Made by a program: the position numbers and the translations under genes | The notes under the pieces: model-generated | The model's input: the letters and a program-made list of their open reading frames with translations, nothing else | The model's database searches: none | What the model was told of the DNA's origin: nothing | Assembly: GCA_012656075.1 (NCBI GenBank) | Contig: JAAKBF010000202.1 | Location: forward strand, 62,001-126,000 | Direction of reading: 5' to 3' | From: Phytophthora hibernalis | Lineage: Eukaryota; Oomycota; Peronosporomycetes; Peronosporales; Peronosporaceae | DNA: 64,000 nucleotides | Shown: positions 21,868-32,768 of the stretch, in pieces | Numbering within the stretch: position 1 is the first letter of the stretch | Layout: every line of letters starts with the position of its first letter

Positions 21868-22626
21868 CAGTAATCTGCGTGAATAGGCAACGCCTGATAT
21901 ATATTGGTTGACAGGGTGTATAAGATGATTGCGAAACGAGCAAAGACGTGCAAGAGGCTTATGTATTGATTTAATTGAGCAAAAAGTTCACACTTGCTTT
22001 GTTTATCAACCCTGAATGATGCCAACAATGCTGAATAGTCAAAGAATTAACCTTTAACCACGCTGTTTCGCACCAAAGCAGTGCCGTAAGCATTTCTACA
22101 CTATATGGTTTATCTACAGACTCTCCTATGAAGTCTAATGCATGCAGCATTTTCTGAGTAAGAACGTACCGTTTGATACAGTGGATGACCCCCTGGTCCA
22201 TTGGTTGCACTTTGGCCATCGTATTTGGAGGAAGTTTCTCGACGCGGACGGTACTCCCTCATAGCCCACATAGCCACCTCCGTGTACGACATATAGGGGA
22301 GAGTTTGACCTTCTCGATGATCCCGATCTTCTCGCTCCAGGTGAGACGGAGACGCTTGGTCTGTGTCTTGGGCATGGCGCGGGGCGGATACTTGCGTGAG
22401 TGCTTGCGTGTGTGAGCATAAAAGAAGATATGAAGGCATTGCCAGCGGCGCGAAGATCGCCAACAAGGCGCAGAATTCAAATTATGCTTCAATGAGGCCC
22501 GTTCATTGGCGCTGGATTTTTACGTCAGTACCTCGCCCATCTCCTATTGTCTCATTGCTGTTCGCATTATATAAAGTTTGGGAGGCTATAAGTTGTATAC
22601 CCGTTGCTTATTCACGCAGATTACTG
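21868..22626 (-). mobile_element. Tigger/pogo DNA transposon, internal deletion derivative
   Basis: Terminal inverted repeats start CAGTAATCTGCGTGAATA and match over about 28 of 29 positions at the two ends, flanked by TA duplications (21866-21867 and 22627-22628). Inside is a minus-strand transposase with its middle deleted. At 759 bases it is about a third of a full Tigger, so it is non-autonomous. Confidence 0.88.
21971..22375 (-). pseudogene. Deleted Tigger/pogo transposase
   Basis: Begins with a psq-type helix-turn-helix (MPKTQTKRLRLTWSEKIGII), breaks frame near 22290 and then jumps to the end of the DDE domain: LPPNTMAKVQPMDQGVIHCI, where the D of QPMDQG is the third catalytic residue of the family. 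The first two catalytic Asp residues and about 250 residues between are absent, so it cannot be active. Confidence 0.85.
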
Positions 22627-22689
22627 TAATGTCCTACCGTCTCGAGTCCGACCACCAGAAGAAATATTGTGCTAGCTTATCAGCGTTAG

Positions 22690-22704
22690 TCATTAGTCAA
22701 TTTG
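22690..22704 (+). promoter_or_regulatory. Oomycete Inr/FPR core promoter
   Basis: TCATTAGTCAATTTG fits the oomycete initiator (TCAYTYY) followed by the flanking promoter region (CAWTTT). It starts 45 bases before the ATG at 22735, a normal distance for this group. Because it lies 64 bases beyond the Tigger end, the transposon sits just upstream of the transcription start. Confidence 0.6.
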
Positions 22705-22734
22705 ACAACCGCAGATAAATCAGCAATTGCGATA

Positions 22735-24035
22735 ATGACCATCGCATTGAATTCCGACGTCGCTCCCAGCAGCAAACTCCCGGCTGAGCAAGTTCGCCAA
22801 ACGCTGACGCAAAACTACTCGACTCTGCACTTCAGGATCGAGTACGGCAACTACTTGTCCAACCACCTGCTGCACGCAGTCGTAGCACTGCATGAACTTG
22901 GCGCCAGCGAGCAAAGATCGCCGAATACGCCTCACACTACGCCCAAAGGCTTGAAATCGAGGGCCCGAACCACGAAGACGTCGTTGACCACACCGCCACG
23001 AGCGAAATTCTGTCGGATAAAGAAGCTCGAGCACTGTTGGGCAAGCGTCAGCAGTATGATGCCCTGGTCGCTTATTACGCTCGGGACGTCAAGAAGCTGG
23101 GTGTCGATGGTGCTGTGCGCAAGTACCTGCCGAACCTTTTCAGCGGACTGGCTGGTGCGCTGCTTCACGGTCTCATCCATCTTGGCTACGCGTACCACAT
23201 CGGTGGTGACCGCCTTGTCACCGAAGGGCTCGCGTATCAGCATCACTGCTACTTGCCGTCCGACGAGCCCTCGATGCCGCCGAGCAACGAGTCTTTGAAG
23301 CAATTCACCCGCGAGACGGTGTTCCAAGTGGCCGACGCCGTCACCAGCAACGAGTTCCTTCGATCCGAACAGGACCGTCTCATGTTAATCACCCCGCTCA
23401 AAGACCTCGACATCGGCTGGATCCAGCGCGGTGTCAACGTGTTCTCGGGCCACTCGGAGCGCAACAGCCCCGAGGCGTTTGCGCTCATCTGGAGCCACGT
23501 GAACGCGTTCGATTTCTCGCACTTCGACGGGTCGCACGCACTCGACCTCGTGCTGTGGCTGTACGTAATGCTCCAGCACAACGATTTCGTCGTGTTGCAC
23601 GCAGCCACATCAGCCTGGTCGCTGCAGCAGCTCGAGCACTTGCTGGCTCCGGCGGACAGGACGAGGGCGTGGCGTGTGTGGCTGCACGTGGCCATCTCGG
23701 CGCTCGTGACCGTTCGCGTGCGCGACTTCCGCGAGAGCGACGTGTGCGCTCCATCGGAGGCTCTCGAAGCTCGTGCAGACGCTCTGCCGTCGTGGTCTCA
23801 GCTCCGTGGACAAGCGCTGACGATGCAGAACTTCCCCGACGAGCACGTGTACAAGATGGTGCAGGTGGCGAGTGCCCACGCCCACGCAAAGTACGACAGC
23901 GAGCAGTCGGCGTTTCTCTCTCCACTAGAGCGCGACTTTGTGGCTCGCACCGCTGTGATCACCGTCATCGAAGTCCCCTTCAAGCCGTACGCACAGCAGC
24001 CATCCTCTGTCGTTGAAGTTCATTCTACATCCTAG
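22735..24035 (+). CDS. Questin-oxidase-like protein (DUF4243)
   Basis: About 433 residues. One A is missing near 22920; adding it gives ASEQKIAEYASHYAQRLE and joins two frames. Family features: TLHFRIEYGNYLSNHLLHAV near the N-terminus, ALLGKRQQYDALVAYYARDV, GALLHGLIHLGYAY, and a C-terminal VASAHAHAKYDSEQSAF. The conserved His residues (NHLLHA, LLHGLIHLGY, HAHAK) fit the questin oxidase family, which includes the fungal Baeyer-Villiger-type enzyme of geodin synthesis. Oomycete members have no proven substrate, so 'questin oxidase' names the fold and not the reaction. Expressed from an Inr at 22690. Confidence 0.8.
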
Positions 24036-24173
24036 TTCGCATAACTTCTCACAATGCCTTTCAAATCAAATTGCATCGTCTCATACCGTATGGCAGTTCT
24101 TCTTACGTTGCAGCACTTGCGTTGCAGCAAGCTCTACCCCCTTCATTACCCGAAAGATCCAAGCCAAAGAAGA

Positions 24174-24830
24174 ATGACCAAGCAGGAAGTGGACGAAGGC
24201 TCGTTCCTCAAGCCCGGAGAGGTGGACGCTGGCACGTCCATCATCGCTGTGCGCTTCAAGGGTGGCGTGGTGCTGGGTGCCGACTCGCGCACGTCCACGG
24301 GCACGTACGTGGCCAACCGCGTGAGTGATAAGCTGACGCCGCTGCACGACCGCGTCTTCTGCTGCCGCTCGGGCTCTGCAGCCGATACGCAGGCGCTGTC
24401 CGACTATGTGCGCTACTATCTGAGCTCGCACAGTGTGGAGCTGGGGCGTCTGCCCAAGGTGGGCACGGCCGCCAACCTCTTCCGCTCGCTATGCTACCAC
24501 AACAAGGACCGACTGCTAGCGGGCATCATCGTGGCTGGGTGGGACCCCGTGAAGGGCGGCCAGGTCTTCTCCATCCCCATTGGCGGCGCCATGGTGGAGC
24601 AGGACTTTGCCATTGGTGGCAGCGGCTCCACGTACATCTACGGCCTCGTGGACGCCGAATACCGGCCGGACATGACCAAGGATGAGTGCCAGAAGTTCGT
24701 CAAGAAGGCGCTGGCCCACGCCATGGCGCGCGATGGCAGCTCCGGAGGCGTCATCCGCACGGTGACCATCACAGAGAACGAGGTGGTGCGGGACTTTACC
24801 AGCGGCGAAGAGCTGCCCTTCTCCATCTAG
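24174..24830 (+). CDS. 20S proteasome subunit beta1 (PSMB6 type)
   Basis: A 20-residue propeptide ends GEVDAG and is followed by Thr1 of TSIIAVRF, the catalytic nucleophile exposed by self-cleavage. D17 (GADSRT), K33 (SDKLTP), S129-region GGSGST and ARDGSSGG complete the active site. Arg45 (CCRSGS) marks the beta1, caspase-like specificity. The frame is open upstream to an ATG at 24054, but that adds 40 residues without family similarity, so the start at 24174 is preferred. The protein sits in the inner beta ring of the 20S core. Confidence 0.93.
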   Translation: MTKQEVDEGSFLKPGEVDAGTSIIAVRFKGGVVLGADSRTSTGTYVANRVSDKLTPLHDRVFCCRSGSAADTQALSDYVRYYLSSHSVELGRLPKVGTAANLFRSLCYHNKDRLLAGIIVAGWDPVKGGQVFSIPIGGAMVEQDFAIGGSGSTYIYGLVDAEYRPDMTKDECQKFVKKALAHAMARDGSSGGVIRTVTITENEVVRDFTSGEELPFSI

Positions 24831-24989
24831 AGAGACGTCAATGCTACAAGCTGGAAGCAGTCAAGAGACCAGAACAAGCAGCTGAAGGAAGGAAGGTGAT
24901 GCCGCGTTAACCACTGTCTTTAAAGTCTATCGCTCTTGCTCTCTTGGTCTCTACTGCAGTCCCGTCTTCCCATATATAGGCTGCTGTGC

Positions 24990-27900
24990 TTAGACGAAGA
25001 GGTTATCCATGGCGGCGGCTCCACCGCGTGCTTTTTGTCTCTCGATCTCAGCTGCTTCAGTGAGGTCCTTCATTGTGATCAAGCGCTTGCTCTCTTCGCG
25101 CAGAGCGGCGTTGGCAGCAGCACGGAACACGGCGTCGCTGATAGATGTGGTGCTGAGGTCGTAGCGTTCTGACAGACGCTGGAAGTCAATGGGCTTCTTG
25201 GTGTCGAGCGGGGCATTGGGCGGGAAGCATGCGCGCCACAGCTTCTCACGCAGCTTCGAGTTCGGATTTCGCATCTCCACCACGAACTTGAGACGGCGGC
25301 AGAACTCTGACTGCACCAAAGATGAGGCCGCAGACTTGTCTACGTTGGCCAGCAGAATGGTGGTGCTGGGGAACGTATCCATGAGCTCCAGCAGCCGCAT
25401 CACCTCCATGCGGAAGCGAGGCGACGATTCCAGACTCTCAAGCGGGATAACACCCCTTCGATGTGACTGCCGAACGACTCAAAGCCCGTGAGCACCAGTA
25501 CGGCATCCATGAGTCGGGCATCGTCGAACACAGCTCGCAAAGCCTTGCGGGTCTCTGATGCCGAGTCTGCAGCCAGTTGGCCGAAGTTGACAACCTTAAG
25601 CGGACGACCGATTTCAAAACCAATGCTCTTGGCGGCGTTCAGCTTGCCAATGCCCGAAGGACCACAGATCAGCACGCTAACACCCTTCTGCTGCTTGTTG
25701 GATTGACCAAAGTCGAAGCCCCACTGACCGTAAATGACACTGCGCGCCTTCTCGAACTGTACAATCTTGCGCAGTTTGTCCTTCACCGAGCTCTCGACGA
25801 TGAGTTCATCCAGCCCACTCGTGGGCACCACACGGTGGTCGAATGTCTTCATGTGCAGGCTACCCCGCATCTGCAGTGCACAACCCGCCACAATGTCAGC
25901 TTGCGAGATTACAGGAGATTCACTATTTCGTGAAATGGCCTTCAGGAGGGCTGATAGGATGGCGTTCTTGATGAACCCACCACTGAGCTCGTACTTCAGT
26001 GCAATGGCATCCCAATCAATACCAGGCTCAGTCTGCAAGGCTCCGCGCATGAGGAGCACATCCCAAATCTTCCGCCGCTGAATGTGGTCAGGTGCCTTAA
26101 ACTCAAACACAGCCGTAATACGACGGTGCATGGCCTCGTCGAGGTCGAACGGCCGATTAGTCGCAAGGAACACAATACCTTCATATCGTTCGATCTCCGT
26201 TAGCAGCGCGTTGAGTAATCTATCGCCTCCACCATCACGCTGACGGAAAATATTTTCACACTCGTCAAAGAAAAGCACAGCGTTGCTCATGTCCGCTTCA
26301 CGGAAGAGTCCACGCAAGTCCGCATCCGTCTCCATGCCTTCTTGACGCTTGCCCTGGAGAGACGGGAAGTCCACCAATAGCACACGCTTTTTCAGGTGGT
26401 GTGCGACGGCGTTCACAGTCATGGTCTTGCCTGTGCCGCTAGCTCCACACAGTAACAGTACAAGACCAGCTCCATATGCCATGCCTGCCTGCTCCAGCCC
26501 ACTCTTTTTACGGTATCTACGGAAACTCTCGTAGCTCTCCACAGTCTCCAAAATGGTAGTTTTGTGCTCCTCAGGCAACACAACCTGGTCCAGCTGCACC
26601 TTGGGGTGTATAAGTCCGAGCCTTCCACTAACTCATTCATCTCGGTGTCAAGGCCAACCACCCAATCCAATACACGGCGGTCCAGCTCCACACGCTGGTC
26701 AACGAGATCTCCTGCCGTGGAGTGCCATCGGCCGCGGTGGAGCTTCACAAGACCACGGGTGAGCAGACGCGAAGACTTGTAAAAGAAGACACGGTGTGCC
26801 ACCTGCTCTTGGAATGTATCGCAGAAGATCGACAGAATCTGGTTTATAATCACACTTTCGTCCATACGCTGCACAGGAGACGTATCCACGCCGTCAATCA
26901 GGTTCTTAATGACCGGAGAGATAGTCTTGCCAATGAGCATAACAATCACATTTTGTTCGAAGCGGTTCAGTTTGAACTTAGCAGCCAGGTCTTCCAGACG
27001 TGGCAATGCGTGACCAGCCTGCAGTGTGAGAGACAACCTGTGCTGCGTGCGGCGGCTGTACACGCGTTGCTTGGCCTTCAGTTCGCGTCGACCAGCCGAA
27101 GCGGGTGCCGACGACTCCCAAGGCTGCTTTGTGCCAGCCTCCTTCATCTGATCCTTCACACGCGCTCCAGACGCACGGATTGCAAACGCCACAACTTGGA
27201 AACGGTCCTCAAGATACTCCAACTGGTTCTCAGGACTGTACGGCTTCAGTTCGCCAGGGTCCATAAGGGAAGACAGCAAGTGGTTCTTGTCGCTACTGGA
27301 TTCGGCAGATTTCAGCAACAGGTTTTCGTCGTCCTTCTCGAGACGTTTGGCCCGTTTGCTATCACTTTTGTACTTTCCAATGAACGCGTACGCAGATGCA
27401 CTGAGGTCCTCGTTCTCTTCGTGCTCCTCTGCCTCACTCTCGCTAGTGCCGTGATGGTGCTCCATCGTTTCATCTTCCTCTTCATTCTCCACCTTGTCCC
27501 CACTACGATCGCGCTTGCGGCCACTGACATGCGAATCCGGCGTTGCCGTAGTCGCCGTATCCAGCACTTCACCGAAAGAGATGCCCTCGCCCTTGAGCAG
27601 TTCCTCCAGCGCCGTCTGACTCACCTTCAGCGCCTGGTTGCTGGTCAAATGCCGTCCCAGCAGCACACGCACGCAAATATTCGACAAGCTCAGAGACGTG
27701 CAATACGTCTCTTCGTCCACAATGAGCGTGCCTTCCTTCACGTGCTCGCGCTCGTCGTCCCTAAACTCGGCCACGTCCACTTCCGAGAGGCCCGAGAGTC
27801 TCTGGCACGTCAGGACTCTGCGCTGCGAGTCCTCGTCCAGGATCTGGCAGCGCACAGCGTTGCTCTGGCAGCCCTGCATCACAACGAGCAGCTGCAGCAG

Positions 27901-28484
27901 CGTCGTCTCTCCGGGCGAGCTTGTACATCTCGGCCAGGCGGAAGACTCGTGGCAGTCTCTGTCCGGCCTGCTTGGTGGCTGCCAGACGGCACTTGGCCAG
28001 GTCGTCCACGTAGTTCTTGAGTCTGGCCAGGAACGCCACGCGCTCCTCCATGTCCTGGCGGTGGGACAGCGTCGTCTTCTCGGCCGCGTGCTCGAGCGTG
28101 ATGGAGTCCGGCTTGGTAACGCTCATGGAGAACTCCATGAAGGCGATTTCGTACAGGAAACCACCAGGAACTGCATCTCCGAGAACCAGAACCACTGCGA
28201 ATCGCCCTCCACGGGCAGCCGCGTCTCGTCCCGCGGGTCACGCTGCATCTCGGGCCAAAACTCGGTCAGCAGCGCGCGGACGAAGCTAAAGCGGCCTTCC
28301 AGCTGCTCAATGAGGGCGAGTACTCGGATTTAATGCGCTCCGTGGCCTCAGCGAGCGCCGCGGTCTCAGCGTCCGGCGCGGCCTTGACGCCGTTATGTTC
28401 CGTGGCTTCGGAGCCTGTAGGAGCGCTCTCGAGGCCGTTCTTCTTGGCTGTGGAGACGTCGCGTTTGCGCTTGCTTGGTGCCAT
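24990..28484 (-). CDS. Large two-domain AAA+ ATPase
   Basis: About 1,160 residues. An N-terminal basic start (MAPSKRKRDVS) leads to a helical region, FSFVRALLTEFW and EGDSQWFWFSEMQFL, a long acidic linker, and a winged-helix-like part. The first AAA module has Walker A GASGTGKT, Walker B LFFDECE and sensor FLATNRP. The second has GPSGIGKL, with the Thr/Ser missing, and no acidic Walker B (LVLTGFES), so it is probably structural. The C-terminus has the helical lid and ends AAMDNLFV. Breaks near 28325, 28170, 27910, 26600 and 25405 are single-base or junction shifts repaired locally. The group resembles AAA proteins with N-terminal winged helices; substrate unknown. Confidence 0.8.
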
Positions 28485-28670
28485 GCTGGAGACGAGTGCG
28501 CGGGCGAAGCGGAGCGAGCAAGCGGTGCCACGGGTGCGTCGCTTTGAAGTCTGCACCAACCAGTCGATGCTCTTTTTGTCGCTGATGACGTACGAGAGGA
28601 GAGACATGCTGGATCGGAGGTTTGACCTATTTTGACCAATCAAATCTAAGAAGTCTGCAAGACGCATATA

Positions 28671-28828
28671 CAGTAACATCCGTGAATAAGCAACTCCTGA
28701 CATGTACATAGTTAACAAGGTATTTACAGTTTACATGTATAATTAAAAACAATAGATTTGTATTGAACATCAAATCTATTGGCATACTTTATTAAAGGGT
28801 ATAGGTTTCTTAATGACGCACATTACTG
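28671..28828. mobile_element. Tigger-related MITE (158 bp)
   Basis: Starts CAGTAACATCCGTGAATAAG and ends with the matching CGCACATTACTG, with an approximate inverted repeat over about 26 bases and TA on both sides (28669-28670, 28829-28830). The centre holds an inverted repeat, CAATAGATTTG...CAAATCTATTG. The termini resemble those of the Tigger derivative at 21868. It sits 187 bases upstream of the AAA+ start codon and abuts the Helitron remnant. Confidence 0.7.
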
Positions 28829-28829
28829 T

Positions 28830-30072
28830 ACATGTTCGGTATGTAATTACCAGAAACAACCACGTCGGACAATGCTGCTAAAGTTACCGATTCTAACCCT
28901 AAAAAGCTATCCGAAAGAGTATTTGATCCAACTCGTCGTTCCAGAACAGCAGATTCATCGTTTTGATTTACTTGCTAAATGTCATTCTGACCTCGAACAG
29001 AGTCTAACTCAGTTGATATACTGTTAGAAAGTGTTTCAGACGTATTGCACATGTTCAACAAAATGCTGATCAATCACTCTATCGAGAACATCAGTACTAT
29101 AGTACTAGCAACAACGCTATTATACAAGCAATTGTAGACCTTGTAGAAGCTGAACACATCGTTTATTTTCTGCTTTCGAATCCTATGCCGCTTCTTCACT
29201 TTATTCACTTGGTCCTACGTGAAGTCTCCTACCATTACGACCCGATACGACGATACAGCGTCAATCGACCGCAGCAACAACGAAATTGGGCACCCTGGTG
29301 TGTGCAATCAAAGGCAAGACAATCTGAGCGTATGCAGCGATGGAGCCCACCTGGTATTACGTTAAGGCAGCTAAACTTGCGGGCTGGGTCATAAACCGCT
29401 CAGAAATGTTTGCCTTCTTAACCGCTTCGGTAGTCGTCGTCCAACGCAAAAACCATTGGCAATAGCAAACTTAGGAAGCATTCGACCACTTCTGCTGTTC
29501 ATACAATCGGTGCAAATTCCCACCCAAGCACTAGGAGATCCATCAGGATCTGCATGGCAGTGCATACCACGAGGAGATACCAGCACGTTTTTCAGCCAGT
29601 CAATGCAAGACAGCGCACGGTATTATTTTGACAGATTGTCAAACTAGTGTCCTCGCAAACACCCAGGACATCCCGAAGCTTATCGACGAATTTCCAATCG
29701 TCACCTTCCTTTTGAACAATGTCATGTACCAAAACCAATCGATCACATACGCAGCAAACACTTTCGTTCAGCCTCTCTGCTCCCAACGCTTCGCTAATAT
29801 TGCGCATGCAACGCTTTTGATCACGCAGCAAGTACTTTCGTCAATCCTCTTCTCCCAACGCTTCGCGAAGATTGTGCGCATGCAACGGTCATCACTGCTC
29901 AAAAGGTCGTATAAAATATTCACGTTCATTTTCGTTTTCTTGCTAGCCCTCTCTCGTCGTTTCGTCTCTTTCCACCGCTCACTTTGAAAAGCAACATCCA
30001 TGTGCTTCAATAAATCATCTTCGTCCGACGAGACCTCCCGATCTCGTTTTCCCTTTACACCACGATGCATGC
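28830..30072 (-). pseudogene. Inverted N-terminal part of a Helitron gene
   Basis: Minus-strand pieces read, in order: an N-terminal charged part with two diverged copies of a Cys-containing unit (FAKRWEKRIDESTCCV; AERLNESVCCVCDRL); ICTDCMNSRSGRMLPKFAIA followed by NGFCVGR, the Cys/ALANG-type block of Helitron proteins; and farther on KVKKRHRIRKQKINDVFSFY and KVYNCLYN, the block before the Rep domain. Stops and shifts are frequent. It joins Gypsy element C at about 30072 and the MITE at 28828. It could be the missing N-terminal part of the plus-strand Helitron gene at 38-61 kb, separated by an inversion, or a second copy. Confidence 0.55.
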
Positions 30073-30765
30073 CCTTCGCGATTACATATCCCGAGAACAG
30101 GTCGACCCATATCAGCAGCTCCGTATTCCCCTTAAACGACTTGGGCAGCGACGGAATGTGAAACATCGCGATGATCTGAAAAGGGTACGTAGCCTGCAGG
30201 TTTCCTGGCGACTCACCTCTCACGAAGGGGCGTCCTTTCCCTGTCTCACAATCTGTGCATTCTCCCACATAGCGTTGGACACTCTTGAACAGGCCTCTCC
30301 AGTGAAAGTGCGCTCTGATCCGACGGTACGTTCTTCCGATCCCCTGATGCCCCCTTCCAAACTCGAATGATAATGGTGTAAGAAGTCTTGCTGCAGGGTT
30401 TCCGGCACTACGAGCTTCGCGACCTCGTCCCGATCTTCGCCCGTCTCCGTCGATGGCGGGCAGTAGAGCAACAGACCGCTCTCGTCCAGCTCATAATGGA
30501 CTGCGATCTTGGAACAAGTCTTCGCTTCCTTCGCAGTCAGGCCTCCAACGTCTCCATTCAGGTACGCTTTCAGATCGACTATCCACTTCTCCTCATCCTG
30601 GGGTTGGACAATCCTCTCACCCCGTATATGCTGCACGATTGTTTCTTCCAGGGCGTTCGGTGGTGCCCTCCGACGTCGCGTTGATCTTGTTACTGCGATT
30701 ACGCGGGCGACATTGCTGTCATCTCTCGACTTGAGAAGCTCGTCCAGGCGGTTGAGCGTGATCAA
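30073..30765 (-). pseudogene. Truncated integrase (element C)
   Basis: The N-terminal zinc-binding region reads LDESGLLLYCPP, LQQDFLHHYHSSLEGGIRG and then ECTDCETGKGRP, giving the HHCC pattern. The catalytic core begins FQIIAMFHIPSLPKS and NTELLIWVDLFSGYVIAKG, where the canonical first Asp (usually in VSMDFV) is not preserved. Sequence after YVIAKG is unrelated to integrase: the breakpoint with the Helitron remnant. Confidence 0.75.
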
Positions 30766-30783
30766 GTCTTGGCGATCTTCTTC

Positions 30784-31914
30784 CTAGGTAACTACAGTTC
30801 CTTCTTCGCGTTGAAGGGCGGCGCTGGCTAACTTGTCCGCACTTTGATTCCAATCTCGTTTCATGTGCAGAAACTCGTGCTTTGGCCACGATCCAAGCTG
30901 ATCCATCGCCTTCTTCCGCAGAAATTGCAAACCCGGAGCGTTGCACGCAATCTCGCCTCGCATTTGTCGGATCACCAAATTGGAATCTCCACAGATTACA
31001 ATCCGCCCCCTGTCCATGGCGGACAGAAGATCGAAACATAACAGAAGACCCCGGTATTCGGCCTCGTTCACAGTCGAATCAGGTGCATACTCCGACGCGG
31101 CTGACACGATCGTCCATTCCGGCAGCTTCCAGATGATAGCATTGTACGCTCCGCTACTGCGTTTCACACGTGCTGATCCATCGAAACTCGCGACTACCAG
31201 GCTCTCTCCTTCTTCCACTGTAGGTGGAGGCATGATGATTGTCTGTCGGGGTTCTTTAACTGGTGCAATTGCGATCAACGTTTCATCTACTTCCGCGCGA
31301 GCTGTGATGCCTCCCAAGATCTCGTCTTCCACTTTCGTACACTTCCTGATCTCTAGGGTCCATTCTAAGGGCAATGCGGCCCAGTTTCCGAGCCGGCCTT
31401 GGAAACCGGTCGGGTTGACCAGCCAGGCCAAGGTCGAATGCCGAGACAGGACCAAGATCGACCTGGTGGTCAGCTGGGTATAATTCACTTCAAGCATTCG
31501 CAAGAGTGCCAAGACTTCCTTGTCGACGATTCCGTAGTTGAGCTCGTTGGACTTCAACGTCCAGCTGGTGAACGTTACTGGCCAGTACACGCCATCATGC
31601 TCCTGCACGAGCGCCGCTGAGATCGCCCACTGGCTCGCATAGATTACGATTACCGGAGTGCGCTCAGGATCGAAGTGTTTCAAGATCGGGGTGGATACAA
31701 TTTTGGCCTTCAGCATCATGAACGCAATCTTTGCTCGGGTCCAACGGTCGACATACTCTGCTGGTGGCTCCACGCTCCCAGCCCTTTGGCTACCGGAGTC
31801 GTTCTTCTCCTCACGTCCCATCTCGTAAAAGTCTGCTTCTCGCAACTCGTACAAGACCGTCGCGTAGATCGCGAAGTCTTCTATGAAGCGGCTGTAATAA
31901 TTCAAGCTCCCCAA
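30784..31914 (-). pseudogene. RT connection and RNase H (element C)
   Basis: A 376-residue open stretch. It starts with the Ty3 connection motif GSLNYYSRFIEDFA, continues with the tethered RNase H-like part (LKHFDPERTPVIVIYASQWA, VDKEVLALLRML), and ends with a second RNase H domain: ASFDGSARVKRSSGAYN, NEAEYRGLLLC, ICGDSNLVIRQM and WNQSADKLASAAL. All four acidic residues (D, E, D, D) are present in that last domain. It is separated from the upstream RT by a frame break and is part of a decayed polyprotein. Confidence 0.8.
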
Positions 31915-32031
31915 GAAGGATTACATTGATCGGAGCGTCCGCGGAAACGGGAGGTTGCCCAGAGTTTCAAGATCTTTCGGGTCGGCTTCCAAACCTTCGG
32001 CGGATACCCGATGTCCCAAATAGCCCACCTT

Positions 32032-32768
32032 TCACTGGCCCCAGAAACTCCTGACCACGCTGATCGACAGATTCCAACGTTCGCAGGCGTCCAGCAGCCT
32101 CTCGACCTTTTCGCACATCATATCCCAAGTGGTTGCCGTCACCAGGATGTCGTCGATGTACGATCTTCTCCCCAGTACCGACGGTTTCGGGTTCGGTTCT
32201 GGTTCACATGTCTTGAACACGTCGATCGGCTTCGAGGATCCTGGTCAGCGCTGATTCGGAGGTGTCCGTATAGCGCGTTGTCGATCAGCCTTTGGTACAT
32301 CTGTGAAGCGTTGTTCAGGCCGAAGGGCATACGCGTCCACTCGAAGAGACCGAAAGGTGTGATGAAAGCAGAGATCTTCCGAGCCCGTTCGGTCATAGAC
32401 ACCACCCAGAAACCACTCGCCATATCGAGGGATCAATACAGAGCACTTTGTCCAAGTCTTCCAAGAGATCGTTGATCATCGGCATGGGGTACACCATCAA
32501 ACGTGTCAGCCCATTTACTAGTCTGTAGTCGATACAGAGCCGGATCTCGATACCGTTCTTCTTGATGATGATCACGATCGGAGACGCCCATGGCGAAGTT
32601 GATGGCTTGATCATCTTCGCAGAGAGCAGACGCTTGATCAGATCTGATAGCTTCTCGCGGAACTGTGGGGCAACGCGTCGGACGCGCTGCGCAACGGGAG
32701 CTGCTGCTCCGACATCGATATCGCAGATTGCGCCGACGGCCACTGGTGGAAGCGCGTTTCCTTTTCAA
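32032..32768 (-). pseudogene. Reverse transcriptase (element C)
   Basis: Reads KMIKPSTSPWASPIVIIIKK, IRLCIDYRLVN, then after a shift near 32430 MASGFWVVSM, FEWTRMPFGLNNA and, after a second shift, YIDDILVTATTW. The conserved Asp of the first catalytic motif and the YIDD box are both intact. Two single-base breaks disrupt the frame. Confidence 0.8.

Noticed and set aside
24054..24173. Upstream extension of the proteasome beta1 gene
   Set aside because: The extra 40 residues have no family similarity and the usual short propeptide starts at 24174; more likely 5' leader.
26722..28020. 432-codon plus-strand open frame, very long for a chance frame
   Set aside because: It is exactly antisense to the conserved AAA+ gene, has no domain, and arises from the GC-rich codon pattern of that gene.
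28779..29027. Plus-strand 82-codon frame with Cys pair (YCTCSVCNYQ)
   Set aside because: It overlaps the MITE end and the inverted Helitron coding sequence on the other strand, so it is a shadow.
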